DNA of 64,000 nt, taken from Geobacteraceae bacterium GWC2_55_20 (GTDB lineage Bacteria > Desulfobacterota > Desulfuromonadia > Geobacterales > Pseudopelobacteraceae). The notes under the pieces are model-generated. The model saw only the letters and a list, made by a program, of their open reading frames with translations, did no database searches and was not told the DNA's origin. The DNA is taken from positions 26,162 to 90,161 of the forward strand of contig MGZK01000154.1 in assembly GCA_001802125.1 (NCBI GenBank). The letters run 5' to 3'. The position numbers and the translations under genes are program-made. Positions 37,377 through 47,510 of this stretch are shown piece by piece (position 1 is the stretch's first letter; each line of letters starts with the position of its first letter).

Positions 37377-39707
37377 ATGATGAGAAATATTTCCATACTA
37401 ATGGTTTTGATTGGAGCGGTATTCCTCACCCTGTCGTTTCAACCGGCAAGGGTTATCTGGAAAAGTGTCTGCGGCCGGTTCCGCGGCAATTGGCTTTTCA
37501 TCCTCAACCTGATGACCTTCTTTCTTCTGGGATACCTTTTTTTCGTGGCGGTGCTCTCCTTCAACCTCAGGTTTCCGCTTGAGATGGTGACAGGTGGCGT
37601 TTTTCTGGGTGGCGCGGTTTTTGTCTACATAATTATCAATCTGTCCCAAAGCACTTTTACCGCGCTTAAAAAAGCCGAGGAAGATGTCAAGGCGCTTAAC
37701 GAGTCACTTGAGCAGAGGGTTTCGGAGCGTACGCAGGAACTTAAAAATCAATACGAGTTTAACCATACCGTGCTGGACAGCATTGCCGACCCGATATCCA
37801 TCATCGATGTTAAAACGTTCTGTATAGCAGGCGCCAATCGGGCATTTCTGGAAGAATGCAACCTTACGGAAGAAGAGGTGATCGGTAAAACATGTTATGA
37901 GATCTTACACCACAGATCGTCTCCCTGTACCCCGCTCCATGATTCCTGCGCCCTGATGGAAACCATGTTCAACGATGATCATGCCACGACTGAACACGCT
38001 CACTGCGCCCCCTCCGGAGAAAAGAGCCATTTTGAAGTGTTCACATCACCCATCAGGGATAAACGCGGGAAGATTGTTCAGGCTGTTCATATCCAGCGGG
38101 ACATCACCGAGCGTAAACAGTCCGAAGTGGAGCTGCGCGAGAGCAGGGAGCTGCTGCGGGTTGTTGTGGAAGGCACGTCGGATTCGGTCTATGTCAAGGA
38201 TCTGGAAGGACGTTACCGTCTCTTCAATACCGCCGCATCCCGTGTGACCGGCAAGAGTGCCGGTGAAGTATACGGCCGGGATGATACCTTTCTCTTTCCT
38301 GTTGAAGAGGCCAGGGTCGTGATGGCAGGGGACCGTGCAGTAATGGATGCCGGAAAGACCATGACCTACGAGGAGCGGCTTACCTCGGTGGACGGGGAAC
38401 AGTTGATCTTTCTCTCTACCAAGGGTCCGTTGTACGATCAGCAGGGCAACGTCAGCGGCCTCTTCGGCGTTGCCAGGGACATTAGCGATTTGAAGAAAGC
38501 GGAGCTGGAGCACCTGGATTATGAACGCAAGATTCTGCATGCTCAAAAGCTGGAAAGCCTGGGGGTTCTGGCGGGCGGCATAGCCCATGATTTCAACAAC
38601 CTTCTGACCGTCATCCTCGGGAATATGGAACTCGCATTAATGAGGGTATCCGATGATTACCTGGCCAGCACAAGCATCGAGCAGGCCATGCAGGCCGGCC
38701 GGCATGCGGCCAATCTCACCCGGCAGATGCTGGATTACGCCGGCAAGGGAATGTTTGTCCTGAAAGAGGTGGACATTAACGATGTCGTCCGTGCAAACGC
38801 CAGCTTTTTCAGGGCATCGGTTACAAGAACAATCAATCTCGAAATAGTCACCCCACCGGTCGTTCTGCCGATAAAAACCGATGAGGGGCAGATCCAGCAG
38901 GTCATCATGAACCTGTTGATCAACTCCTCCGAGGCGATAGGTGACGGCTACGGCACCATTGTACTTCGTACAGGCATACAGGAGTGCGATGCTGACTATT
39001 TGAGCTTCAGCAGGCTCGAGGAAAAACCGCCGGCCGGCAGATTTGTTTACGTGGAAGTGTCGGACAATGGTTGCGGAATGGACGAAGAGACCCGGCAGCG
39101 GATTTTCGAACCGTTCTTTACCACCAAATTCACGGGGCGGGGATTGGGGATGGCCGCGGTGCTGGGGATTGTCCGCTCACAGAATGGCGCCATTATTGTA
39201 AAAAGTGAAGAAGGGAACGGTTCGACCTTCCGGGTATTGTTCCCCGAATGCAACGACATGGAAGCGCCGCCGGAGATTGACAGGCCGGCCGTTCATGTCA
39301 AAATGCCCACCGTGTTGAACGGAAAGATACTGGTCGTGGACGACGAGGATCATGTGCGTGAGCTGTGCATGCAATTCGTTACGCATCTCGGTTTCGAGGC
39401 GATTGGCGTGGCTGACGGAAACCAGGCGTTGAAGACCTTGAGTGACCATGGCGGCGATATTGCCCTGGTGATCCTCGACCTGACAATGCCGGTGATGGAC
39501 GGTGTGCTTACATTCCGTGAGCTGAGACGCATACGGCCGGATGTGCTTGTCATTCTTAGCAGCGGGTGCAATATGGAAGATGTGTCCGGGCGTTTCATAA
39601 ACGACAGACCAGCCGGATTTATACAGAAACCATTCCAGATACATGATATGAAGGATAAGATCGCGCAGGTGATCAATGGGGGATGCGATCTCTACGAAGC
39701 AGCTTGA
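37377..39707 (+). CDS. Membrane hybrid histidine kinase (PAS-PAS-HisKA-REC)
   Basis: About 776 residues. Three hydrophobic helices in the first 90 residues, a short coiled coil (LEQRVSERTQELK), two PAS domains (about 120-240, 250-375), a HisKA of the GIAHDFNNLLTVI type, an ATPase domain with DNGCGMDEET and GRGLGMAAV, and a C-terminal receiver with ILDLTMPVMDG. Start: two adjacent ATGs at 37377/37380 after GGTGGTGG; the track's GTG 37368 is less likely. The frame overlaps the upstream ATGs of the following methyltransferase ORF. Signal and output partner unknown. Confidence 0.85.
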   Translation: MMRNISILMVLIGAVFLTLSFQPARVIWKSVCGRFRGNWLFILNLMTFFLLGYLFFVAVLSFNLRFPLEMVTGGVFLGGAVFVYIIINLSQSTFTALKKAEEDVKALNESLEQRVSERTQELKNQYEFNHTVLDSIADPISIIDVKTFCIAGANRAFLEECNLTEEEVIGKTCYEILHHRSSPCTPLHDSCALMETMFNDDHATTEHAHCAPSGEKSHFEVFTSPIRDKRGKIVQAVHIQRDITERKQSEVELRESRELLRVVVEGTSDSVYVKDLEGRYRLFNTAASRVTGKSAGEVYGRDDTFLFPVEEARVVMAGDRAVMDAGKTMTYEERLTSVDGEQLIFLSTKGPLYDQQGNVSGLFGVARDISDLKKAELEHLDYERKILHAQKLESLGVLAGGIAHDFNNLLTVILGNMELALMRVSDDYLASTSIEQAMQAGRHAANLTRQMLDYAGKGMFVLKEVDINDVVRANASFFRASVTRTINLEIVTPPVVLPIKTDEGQIQQVIMNLLINSSEAIGDGYGTIVLRTGIQECDADYLSFSRLEEKPPAGRFVYVEVSDNGCGMDEETRQRIFEPFFTTKFTGRGLGMAAVLGIVRSQNGAIIVKSEEGNGSTFRVLFPECNDMEAPPEIDRPAVHVKMPTVLNGKILVVDDEDHVRELCMQFVTHLGFEAIGVADGNQALKTLSDHGGDIALVILDLTMPVMDGVLTFRELRRIRPDVLVILSSGCNMEDVSGRFINDRPAGFIQKPFQIHDMKDKIAQVINGGCDLYEAA

Positions 39708-39748
39708 ACAAACCCTGCCGGTCTTCAGACATAAGGGGAATCATCCGG

Positions 39749-40396
39749 ATGCAACATTTCAGCGATGGATACTGGGAGCGGCTCAAACCGTATCTGGCCG
39801 GAACCACGGCTCTGGAGGTCGGCTGCGGCAACGGCGCGCGTACCCGGGAGATAGCGCCTTATTTCAAATCCCTGACCGGCATGGATCCCGGACCGCTTCT
39901 GATCGCGGAAGCCAGACGGAACAATTGCCTCGATAATCTTGTCTTCCAGGCCGGATCGGCGGAAGATTTGCCGTTTCCAGACGGCAGTTTCGAGGTCGTG
40001 CTCTTCCCGCTGTCGTTCCACCACATAGCGCCGGAGCTGATGCGTCCGGCCATTGCCGAGGCCGTGCGGGTGCTCACGCCAAAAGGCAGTGTGATTTTTA
40101 TCGAGCCGGAAAACGAAGGAAGCTTCATTGCCGCCGAACTGTTGTTCGGCTGTTGCGATGGCGATGAACGCAGGCAGAAGGCGCTGGCCTACTACACCAT
40201 GCTCACGTCGGAGCAGCTGACCGAGGTGTGCGAAATGCGTGGTGAATCATTTTTTCAGTTCGATTCGGAGCAGGATTTCCTTGAGAACATAGCCTGGCTG
40301 GAAGGTACCCGCTCCGCGCTGGCCGACTATCTGGCGTGCCACGACTACAGGCTATCCGCAAAAAGAAGGATCAACGTGTTCAGGAAGGCGGCCTGA
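39749..40396 (+). CDS. Class I SAM-dependent methyltransferase
   Basis: A 215-residue methyltransferase with LEVGCGNGARTREI (motif I), MDPGPLLIAEA, EDLPFPDGSFEVVL and LTPKGSVIFIEPEN. I chose ATG 39749 (MQHFSDGYWERL) because AAGGGGA lies upstream at good spacing; track starts at 39676 and 39683 would overlap the kinase. A small-molecule or ubiquinone-type methyltransferase is possible, but the substrate is not readable. A terminator follows. Confidence 0.8.
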   Translation: MQHFSDGYWERLKPYLAGTTALEVGCGNGARTREIAPYFKSLTGMDPGPLLIAEARRNNCLDNLVFQAGSAEDLPFPDGSFEVVLFPLSFHHIAPELMRPAIAEAVRVLTPKGSVIFIEPENEGSFIAAELLFGCCDGDERRQKALAYYTMLTSEQLTEVCEMRGESFFQFDSEQDFLENIAWLEGTRSALADYLACHDYRLSAKRRINVFRKAA

Positions 40397-40464
40397 TCAC
40401 GCAAACTGTTGCAACAAATCCCAGCAAAACTGCTCACGGAACCTGAATTGCAATCAGAATTTGT

Positions 40465-40495
40465 TCCCCCTCCATTGAAGGAAGGGGATTTTTTT
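40465..40495 (+). terminator. Rho-independent terminator after the methyltransferase
   Basis: The stem TCCCCCTCC / GGAAGGGGA (one mismatch), loop ATTGAA, is followed by a run of seven T. Confidence 0.8.
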
Positions 40496-40656
40496 GCTGC
40501 TTGAAAAAAGGATGTCCGTGCCGATTGGACAAGCGGATTGTCAATCCACAGGCAATAAGTGGAATAAGAACGGTAACAGTTGAAAAATACGGATATTTCT
40601 GATAAAAGGGCGAGTTACTTTTTCAATCTTATCCAGATGATACGACAAGCGAACCC

Positions 40657-41916
40657 ATGAACCGATACTTTCACATACTGATCTGCCTCCTGGTTGCCTG
40701 CCTGATGCTTCCTTTGCCGGCCATTGCCGCCAAGAAGAAAAAAAATGTTTTCAGTGAGCATACCTCGGCTTCGATCCGCCCCCCGGCGATCCTGAATGAG
40801 ATGAAACACTGGTCCAATCCGGATTATACGCGGGTTTCTCTCGAACTGGACCGGGATGTTACCTGGGAGACCCATGAACTGGGCAAGGGGAGTCCCGGCA
40901 AGCCGGGCCGTGTCTACATCGATCTGAATCGCACCAGGCTGGGCAAGGGCGTGCGGGATATCACCATCGGCGACGGATTGCTGAGGGGGGCGCGTGTTGG
41001 ACAGTATAAGACCGACGTGGTCAGGGTAGTGCTCGACACCGAGAATATCAAGGATTTCAAGGTATTTCCCCTCTCGGATCCGGCCCGCCTGATAATCGAT
41101 GTGCGCGGTGAGCGGCGCACGGAAATTTCCCGTCTGGAAGACTCGATCAGCATCATGCCGGAAAAGATGGTGGTGCCGAAGCTGGAAGAGCCGCCGCCGG
41201 TTGTCGAAAAGAAATCCAAACCCGCCAGAAGAAAGGTGATCTCCAAGATCCGCCGTGTTGTCGTCGATCCCGGGCATGGCGGCCATGATCCGGGCGCGGT
41301 CGGACCCAGCGGCATCCAGGAAAAGGACGTCGTGCTGGCGATCGGTCTCAAGCTGAGGGCTTTATTAAAGGAAGAGCTGGGGCTGGATGTGGTGATGACG
41401 CGTTCGACCGATGTCTTCATTCCCCTGGAGGAGCGCACCGCGATCGCCAACAAGGTCAATGCCGACCTGTTCCTGTCGGTGCATGCCAATGCCGCTCCCA
41501 ACCGTTCGGCGGCCGGCATAGAGACCTATTACCTGAACCTGGCCAAAACCGACAAGGTGGCGCAACTGGCCGCCAAGGAGAACGGGACTTCACTGGAAAA
41601 GGTCAGCGTGCTGCAGGCGATTCTGTTCGATCTGATGGCCAACTACAAGCTGAATGACTCCGCACACCTGGCTGATGAAGTGCAGAAGTCCCTCTACAAG
41701 AAAATCCGCGCGCGTTACAGCGATGTCAAAAATCTGGGTGTCAAGCAGGGTCCCTTCTATGTTCTGGTGGGAGCGACAATGCCGAGCATCCTGGTTGAAA
41801 GCGCGTTTCTCTCCAATGCCCAGGAAGAATCCCGCCTTAAAGAAGCAGCCTACCAGGAAATAGCCGCCGAAGGCATCCTGGAAGGGGTGCGCAGCTATAT
41901 CTCCAGCCTGAAATAG
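40657..41916 (+). CDS. amiC: N-acetylmuramoyl-L-alanine amidase, AMIN plus Amidase_3
   Basis: A 419-residue exported cell-wall amidase that splits stem peptides from MurNAc, used in cell separation. Signal peptide ends PAIAAKK. AMIN domain (about residues 40-165, septal and envelope targeting), a proline/lysine linker, then Amidase_3 (about 190-415) with zinc-ligand motif VVDPGHGGHDPGA, catalytic-site SVHANAAPNRSAAGIETYYL and VLVESAFLSN. Weak ribosome site at ATG 40657. It converges with the YkgJ-type gene, with only 5 nt between the stops. Confidence 0.92.
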   Translation: MNRYFHILICLLVACLMLPLPAIAAKKKKNVFSEHTSASIRPPAILNEMKHWSNPDYTRVSLELDRDVTWETHELGKGSPGKPGRVYIDLNRTRLGKGVRDITIGDGLLRGARVGQYKTDVVRVVLDTENIKDFKVFPLSDPARLIIDVRGERRTEISRLEDSISIMPEKMVVPKLEEPPPVVEKKSKPARRKVISKIRRVVVDPGHGGHDPGAVGPSGIQEKDVVLAIGLKLRALLKEELGLDVVMTRSTDVFIPLEERTAIANKVNADLFLSVHANAAPNRSAAGIETYYLNLAKTDKVAQLAAKENGTSLEKVSVLQAILFDLMANYKLNDSAHLADEVQKSLYKKIRARYSDVKNLGVKQGPFYVLVGATMPSILVESAFLSNAQEESRLKEAAYQEIAAEGILEGVRSYISSLK

Positions 41917-41921
41917 TTGTT

Positions 41922-42446
41922 TTATTGCCTTTTGGTGAGTGCTTCGACGATAGTCAGGCGTTCCGGGCTTTCTACGGTTTCCGACTGGGATAGGTAGAGG
42001 GCGTTGACCGCGACCAGCAGCGTGTTCAGCTTGTCCAGGTCGATTACGCTCGAACCGCTGACTGATTCGGCTTCGCTCAGGTTGAGCGGACAACAGTCGC
42101 TCTTGCGAAGGTTGTCCTCGGTGTAGGTGATCGGCAGTCCATGGGTGCGGCAGATGATCGGGCGGGCACGGTACAGCAGGCAGCGGTGGTGCGACAGCAG
42201 AGGGCAGCGTTCGCTGCCGGCGTGGAGGTCAACGTGTTGCCGAATCTCTTGCGCTTCCTGTTCCGGCAGTTCCTCCAACGCGCCTCGAAGCGCGGCGGCT
42301 TCCACCGGGAAAAGCGTTATCGCGGTGCAGCAGGAACTGCACCCCTCCGAACAGGTGATCTGATCCGCCAGGGATGCTTTTATCGCACCGCAGAGCGCAT
42401 CGATTCTTGCCACCAGCTGTTTATAGTTGTCAAGTAAGCCGGACAT
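41922..42446 (-). CDS. YkgJ-family cysteine-cluster protein
   Basis: A 174-residue protein with the conserved cysteine cluster CSEGCSSCC near residue 33, CPLLSHHRCLLYRARPIICR and a C-terminal CCPLNL, typical of the YkgJ/UPF0153 family, which binds metal or an iron-sulfur cluster. Function not established. ATG 42446 (MSGLLDNYKQ) is preferred; the track's longer form relies on TTG 42464. Confidence 0.8.
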   Translation of the reverse strand: MSGLLDNYKQLVARIDALCGAIKASLADQITCSEGCSSCCTAITLFPVEAAALRGALEELPEQEAQEIRQHVDLHAGSERCPLLSHHRCLLYRARPIICRTHGLPITYTEDNLRKSDCCPLNLSEAESVSGSSVIDLDKLNTLLVAVNALYLSQSETVESPERLTIVEALTKRQ

Positions 42447-42586
42447 GCCTGACAGGTAGCACAATCCGAAGAAAATTAAAAGTGCAATCCTGAGCTGATA
42501 AACGATTTATCTCCGCTATTTCACCGCCTTTGCCATGTCCATGTGTTCTCCTGCTTGATTGCTACCGGTGAAAATGTTACAAATCC

Positions 42587-45500
42587 ATGATGAATGATTC
42601 CGCGCCACATCCGCAACTACCTTCCCCTTTGAAGCTGCTTCAGCAAGTATTACCGGGCGAGCTCTATCTGCTGGCTTCCAGGTCACACATCATGCAGGCC
42701 ATCAATAAATGCGATGTAAACATGGTTGTCCGGGCCGAATGGAATACCCCCGATAAGACTATTCTGACGCTGGCCTGCATGGATGGCGCGAATGTTACGA
42801 TAAGCGAATATGGCCGGATCTCGATTTATTGCGACTGTCGGCACTGGACACCGGATGCGCAGTGCCCGCATACTGTTATCACCTGGATCCAGCTAAAACG
42901 TCTGCTGTCGCCCGGTTCTTTTCCCCACGTCAGGATCAGCGGTCAGGTGTTGCGGGATCTGGCCGGCCTGGCGGGAATTTCCGGCCTGGCCCCGCTTGAA
43001 CAGATAGACGATGCCGTTGACCCACGCCCGCCAATAATGATGAGCCGTTCGAGAATGGCAGATGAAGATGCCTTTGTCCCGGCCGGGAGTTTTAGTCCGC
43101 CAGGAATTCCGCTGGATCGAAAACGGATCAGGCTGGTATTGGAAGATTCTTTCGGCCGGCTGTGTGGTTCGATCAAGCATGATTCGGAGCAGCTTCACCG
43201 CTGGACAAACGGTGTGCCCCCCGATATTGCCGAATGCCTGCAACGACTGCCCTATTACGAATCAAAAATCCAGTATCTCTCCACTTTCATGTTGTTGACC
43301 AATGGTTCTTATCCGATCGTATACCGCGACCTGTCCGGCGTCGAGACCCCCCTGGCCATCCGCGCCGATTTGCCGAAACGCGCCTGTCTCACCTTCGCGC
43401 TGGCGGACGGACTGATTGTGATATCCCGTACGATCGACGGCAACAACCCCTTGCCCGAAAACTTCATCACATCCCATGAACTGCTGCTCGATCCGGACGC
43501 GGGCATGATCCATCCATTGTTGAACAGGGAAGTCTGGACGGTTTGGGACAACATCCAAGACAAGCTGCTGAACGAGGAGGAGTATGATGAATTCGGCGAT
43601 TTTGACGGGGATGGCAACACAAACTGCGATTTTGATGACGGCTACGATGACAGCTATGATGATTTTGATTCCAATGCAGAGGGACCGCTGCAACGCGGAG
43701 CAAACCGGATTATTGTAACTCCGGAACAATTCAATGCACTGGCCTTGAGGCTTGATCCGCGGATGCTGCCTGATTTCAGCGAGTCGGTGATCTTCTATCA
43801 CGATGCCGCTGTTGCCGACATCTCCAGGTGCGTACCGCCGACCTACCTGCTGGAATTACCGGCCACACTGGAAACGCCTGTCATTGAAATGGTTCCGCTG
43901 GTGGCATGCGAGACCCGCCTGTACAGCTTTGCCCATGATCTGTTCCGTTTTTTCGATCCGCGCTACCGTTCCGGTCTGTCCGGGCCGCTCAAGGCAAAAA
44001 AACGGGTGCGAACGATCATGGAGACCTGTTTTGAACTGGCCACCGCTGAAACACCATCTGCCCGCAAGAACCTGATCAGGAGCGCGCTCAGCGGCCCGGA
44101 CTACGTCAAGCGCCGTGTCAAAAGCGATGCGCGCCAGTTGTTGACGGCAATGGCCGAGGAGAGCATACGGCAGCCGCTGATGGTGCAAGCCGCCAATGAC
44201 GGCTGGATCTTCGCCAAGGATGATCGTCTGTCGCAGATCCGCATGCTGCAAATACTTTACGAACTGTTCGGAGTGGATGCCTTTGATAGCGGCAGCCGCC
44301 CAGGTGAGCTCAACGTCAGGCGTGATGATCTGCTGCCACTGCTTCCGGATCTGGCCGGACGGCTCCAGCGGGGCGGATTTCTGCTCCTGCTGGGGAATGA
44401 GCCTCTTCAGACCGCGAATTGGGACTTTGCCCTGGATGCCACCAGCAGCTCGCTGGACTGGTTTGAGCTGCGTCCCGAGATCCGCTGCGACGGAGAGCTG
44501 CTGAAAGAGGAAGAGTTGCAACGTCTGGCATCGGCCGGCATCCTGCAGCGCGATGGCCGGATGATACTTCTCGACGATATCAATGCACGGATCCTGGCAA
44601 TGCTGACCGGTACGGCCGCTTCCGGCAAGCGCCGCAAAAAGGGAGAGCAGCAGGCGGTTCGCATCCCGCGCCTGCAGATCCTGGACTGGCTGCGGTTACG
44701 CCGCCATGGGGTCACGGTGCGCCTTGCGCCGGACGATGCCAGGGTGATGGAGAGCCTGTTGAACTTCGACTCCGTTTCCGAACGTCCTCTGCCGTCCGGA
44801 CTGATTGCCACATTGCGCCCCTACCAGCGCGACGGTTACCGCTGGCTCGGATTCCTCTACGAACACCGCTTTGGAGCCTGTCTGGCCGATGACATGGGAT
44901 TGGGCAAGACCGTTCAGGGGATCTCGCTTCTGGCCGGGATCGCCGATGGAACGATCAACTCCGGAGCCGGGCCGGATATGCCGCACCTGATCGTGGTGCC
45001 GCCATCGCTGCTGTTCAACTGGGAGAGTGAGCTGACCAGGTTCTTCCCCGGCGCATCGCTGATGAGCTATACCGGATCGGGCCGCTCGACCTCCGGTTTT
45101 GCCGGCTGCGATATTGTCCTTACCAGCTATGGCATCGTCCAGCGCGATATCGACAAACTGACCGAGCTGCGATTCAATGTGATCATTTTCGATGAGGCCC
45201 AGACCGTCAAGAATCTGCAGGCGGCCACCAGTGGCGCGGTGCGTCGGCTGAACGGCGCCTTCAAGCTGGCCCTGACCGGTACTCCGGTGGAGAATCGCGT
45301 CGAAGAGTACTATGCGATCATGGATCTCTGCCTGCCCGGTCTTTTGGGGACGCCCGAGGAATTCAGCCGTACCATCGGAAACAGGGGGAAGGTGGGCATT
45401 GACACGCTGCTGAACCGGACACGCCCGTTTCTGCTCAGGCGCAATAAACAGCTGATCGTGGCCGACCTGCCGGACAAGATCGAAACCGATATTCACCTGG

Positions 45501-46198
45501 AGTTGTCACCCCGGCAGAAGGTTTTTTATCAGCGTACCGTGGAAGAGGTGCGCAAGCAGATCGAAGAGGCCTTTGCCAACCGTTCGCCGGGCCAGGCCCG
45601 CATCATAGCGCTGACCGCGATCCTCAGGCTGCGGCAGATCTGTCTGGCCCCGGTGCTGGCGCTGCCGGGCGCTCCCGACTCCTCTCCCAAGCTGGAGTTC
45701 CTGCTGGAACAGCTGGCCGAACTGCGCGACGAAGGGCACTGCGCGCTGGTTTTCTCGCAGTTCACCAGCTATCTCGATATTGTCGAAGCCGGGCTGAAAA
45801 AACATGGCTTCCTCTATCTGCGCCTGGACGGCTCCACGCCGGTGCCGCAGAGAAAAAATCTGGTGAACTCCTTCCAGAACTCCGAGATTCCGATCGTATT
45901 CCTGATCAGCCTGAAAGCGGGGGGCAAGGGGCTCAACCTGACCCGCGCTACCTATGTCTATCATCTTGACCCCTGGTGGAATCCGGCCGTCGAGAACCAG
46001 GCTTCCGACCGAGCCCACCGCATCGGGCAGACCCGCCAGGTCACGATTACCCGCCTGGTGATGCGCCACACGATCGAGGAGAAGATGATGCTGCTGAAGG
46101 AGCAGAAGCTGAAGTTGTACAAGGCGATTCTGGATGAGGGGGCGGCCGACGGAGGCGCCGGGCTGACCAGGGAGGATTTCGACTTTCTGCTGGGGTGA
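42587..46198 (+). CDS. SNF2-family helicase with SWIM zinc finger
   Basis: A 1203-residue SNF2/RapA-type ATP-dependent DNA translocase. The N-terminus has a SWIM zinc finger (CDCRHWTPDAQCPH, CxC-x8-CxH, near residue 82). The middle (about 150-690) is a long family-specific region containing an odd acidic stretch (DFDGDGNTNCDFDDGYDD). The C-terminal motor (about 740-1200) has DDMGLGKTVQG, DEAQTVKN, LTGTPVENR, FSQFTSYLD, SLKAGGKGLNL and HRIGQTRQV. Two ATGs in a row (42587, 42590). Likely remodels protein-DNA or transcription complexes. It stands alone with no methylase or nuclease beside it, so a defence role is not indicated by context. Confidence 0.9.
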   Translation: MMNDSAPHPQLPSPLKLLQQVLPGELYLLASRSHIMQAINKCDVNMVVRAEWNTPDKTILTLACMDGANVTISEYGRISIYCDCRHWTPDAQCPHTVITWIQLKRLLSPGSFPHVRISGQVLRDLAGLAGISGLAPLEQIDDAVDPRPPIMMSRSRMADEDAFVPAGSFSPPGIPLDRKRIRLVLEDSFGRLCGSIKHDSEQLHRWTNGVPPDIAECLQRLPYYESKIQYLSTFMLLTNGSYPIVYRDLSGVETPLAIRADLPKRACLTFALADGLIVISRTIDGNNPLPENFITSHELLLDPDAGMIHPLLNREVWTVWDNIQDKLLNEEEYDEFGDFDGDGNTNCDFDDGYDDSYDDFDSNAEGPLQRGANRIIVTPEQFNALALRLDPRMLPDFSESVIFYHDAAVADISRCVPPTYLLELPATLETPVIEMVPLVACETRLYSFAHDLFRFFDPRYRSGLSGPLKAKKRVRTIMETCFELATAETPSARKNLIRSALSGPDYVKRRVKSDARQLLTAMAEESIRQPLMVQAANDGWIFAKDDRLSQIRMLQILYELFGVDAFDSGSRPGELNVRRDDLLPLLPDLAGRLQRGGFLLLLGNEPLQTANWDFALDATSSSLDWFELRPEIRCDGELLKEEELQRLASAGILQRDGRMILLDDINARILAMLTGTAASGKRRKKGEQQAVRIPRLQILDWLRLRRHGVTVRLAPDDARVMESLLNFDSVSERPLPSGLIATLRPYQRDGYRWLGFLYEHRFGACLADDMGLGKTVQGISLLAGIADGTINSGAGPDMPHLIVVPPSLLFNWESELTRFFPGASLMSYTGSGRSTSGFAGCDIVLTSYGIVQRDIDKLTELRFNVIIFDEAQTVKNLQAATSGAVRRLNGAFKLALTGTPVENRVEEYYAIMDLCLPGLLGTPEEFSRTIGNRGKVGIDTLLNRTRPFLLRRNKQLIVADLPDKIETDIHLELSPRQKVFYQRTVEEVRKQIEEAFANRSPGQARIIALTAILRLRQICLAPVLALPGAPDSSPKLEFLLEQLAELRDEGHCALVFSQFTSYLDIVEAGLKKHGFLYLRLDGSTPVPQRKNLVNSFQNSEIPIVFLISLKAGGKGLNLTRATYVYHLDPWWNPAVENQASDRAHRIGQTRQVTITRLVMRHTIEEKMMLLKEQKLKLYKAILDEGAADGGAGLTREDFDFLLG

Positions 46199-46210
46199 GG
46201 CGGGAATCAT

Positions 46211-46369
46211 CATAAACGGCAGTTAACCGCCGAGAAAAACGGATGCACGCCGAGAAAACCAGGACTTACATCAAAAAAGTTGATCACCTTATGGGTTAAA
46301 TCAGTATTTTGTTCAAGCTTTTGATTTCTCTGCGTGTATCGGCGTTCATCGGCGGTTAACTGCTTTTTC
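46211..46369 (+). mobile_element. MITE-like element, copy A (159 bp)
   Basis: A non-coding element with imperfect terminal inverted repeats of about 20 bp (AAACGGCAGTTAACCGCCGA at the left; the right end reads GGCGGTTAACTGCTTTTT). A second copy of about 183 bp lies at 58088-58270 in opposite orientation, matching along nearly all its length, including CATCAAAAAAGTT and ATGGGTTAAA. No ORF. It sits just after the SNF2 gene, before the convergent prfA gene. Confidence 0.75.
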
Positions 46370-46387
46370 TGGCGAGAAGTGGTCTGC

Positions 46388-47455
46388 TTAGCTCTCGCTC
46401 TGCGCCTTCAGCGCTTCCATCTGGTAATGCGCCCGCAGCGCATCGGCAATCTCGGCGATGTCTCCCGCCATGATCGAATCCAGGCGGTAAAGCGTCAGTC
46501 CGATGCGGTGGTCGGTCATGCGCCCCTGGGGGAAGTTGTAGGTGCGGATGCGTTCGGAACGGTCGCCGGAACCGACCTGCTGTTTGCGGTCCGCGGCCAG
46601 CTTGTCGTTATGGGCCTGCTGGATCGTGTCCAGGATGCGGGTCTTGAGGACCTTCATTGCCTTGGCCCGGTTCTTGATCTGGCTGCGCTCTTCCTGGCAG
46701 GCCACCACCGTGCCGGTGGGGAGGTGGGTGATGCGCACGGCCGAGTCGGTGGTGTTGACGTGCTGGCCGCCGGCCCCGGATGAACGGTAGACATCGATCT
46801 TCAGATCGGTCGGGTTGATGTCGATATCCACGTCCTCCGCCTCGGGCATGATCGCCACGGTGCAGGCGCTGGTGTGGATGCGTCCCTGGGCTTCGGTCTC
46901 CGGGACGCGCTGCACGCGGTGGGTGCCGGATTCGTACTTGAGCTTGGCAAAGACCCCTTCTCCCTCGACCGAGGCGATGATCTCCTTGAAGCCGCCCCGC
47001 TCGGACTCCGAGGCCGAAATGGTCTCCACCCGCCAGCGGTTGGTGTCGGCAAAGCGCGAATACATGCGGAACAGGTCGCCGGCGAAGAGCGCCGATTCAT
47101 CGCCGCCGGTGCCGGCGCGAATTTCCAGGATGACGCTCTTGTTGTCGTTGGGGTCCTTGGGGAGCAGCAGCAGCTGGATGTCGGCTTCAAGCCGGTCCTG
47201 CTCGGCTTCCAGAACCTTCAGCTCCTCCTCGGCCATCTCCTTCATGTCCGGATCGGCCAGCATCTCGCGGTTTTCTTCAATCTCGCCCAGTACCTTGCGA
47301 TAGCGGCGGTAAGCCGTCACCAGATCGGTCAGGTCGGAATGCTCGCGGGAAAACTTGCGGAACTCGGGCTGGTTGGAGATGACCGACGGGTCGGAGAGCA
47401 GTGCTTCCAACTCCTGGTAACGACGCTCCAGTTCTTCTATCTTGTCTAGCAACAT
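46388..47455 (-). CDS. prfA: Peptide chain release factor 1
   Basis: A 355-residue RF1, which terminates translation at UAA and UAG. Seen: the catalytic GGQ in [15 protein letters not shown], and the stop-codon recognition loop region near the middle of the protein ([17 protein letters not shown] is the conserved strand preceding GGQ). Usual length. It lies 55 bp after hisG on the same strand, likely one transcript hisI-hisG-prfA. The familiar RF1 methylase gene prmC is not in this window downstream; SNF2 converges instead. Confidence 0.95.
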   Translation of the reverse strand: MLLDKIEELERRYQELEALLSDPSVISNQPEFRKFSREHSDLTDLVTAYRRYRKVLGEIEENREMLADPDMKEMAEEELKVLEAEQDRLEADIQLLLLPKDPNDNKSVILEIRAGTGGDESALFAGDLFRMYSRFADTNRWRVETISASESERGGFKEIIASVEGEGVFAKLKYESGTHRVQRVPETEAQGRIHTSACTVAIMPEAEDVDIDINPTDLKIDVYRSSGAGGQHVNTTDSAVRITHLPTGTVVACQEERSQIKNRAKAMKVLKTRILDTIQQAHNDKLAADRKQQVGSGDRSERIRTYNFPQGRMTDHRIGLTLYRLDSIMAGDIAEIADALRAHYQMEALKAQSES

Positions 47456-47510
47456 ACCGGTTCAATCCATCACCGCGGAGTGATCCGATCGGAGTCCGCG
47501 GTGTCTCTAT

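Noticed and set aside
46334-46783. 149-residue plus-strand ORF over the end of prfA
   Set aside because: Antisense shadow of prfA that begins inside the MITE-like element.
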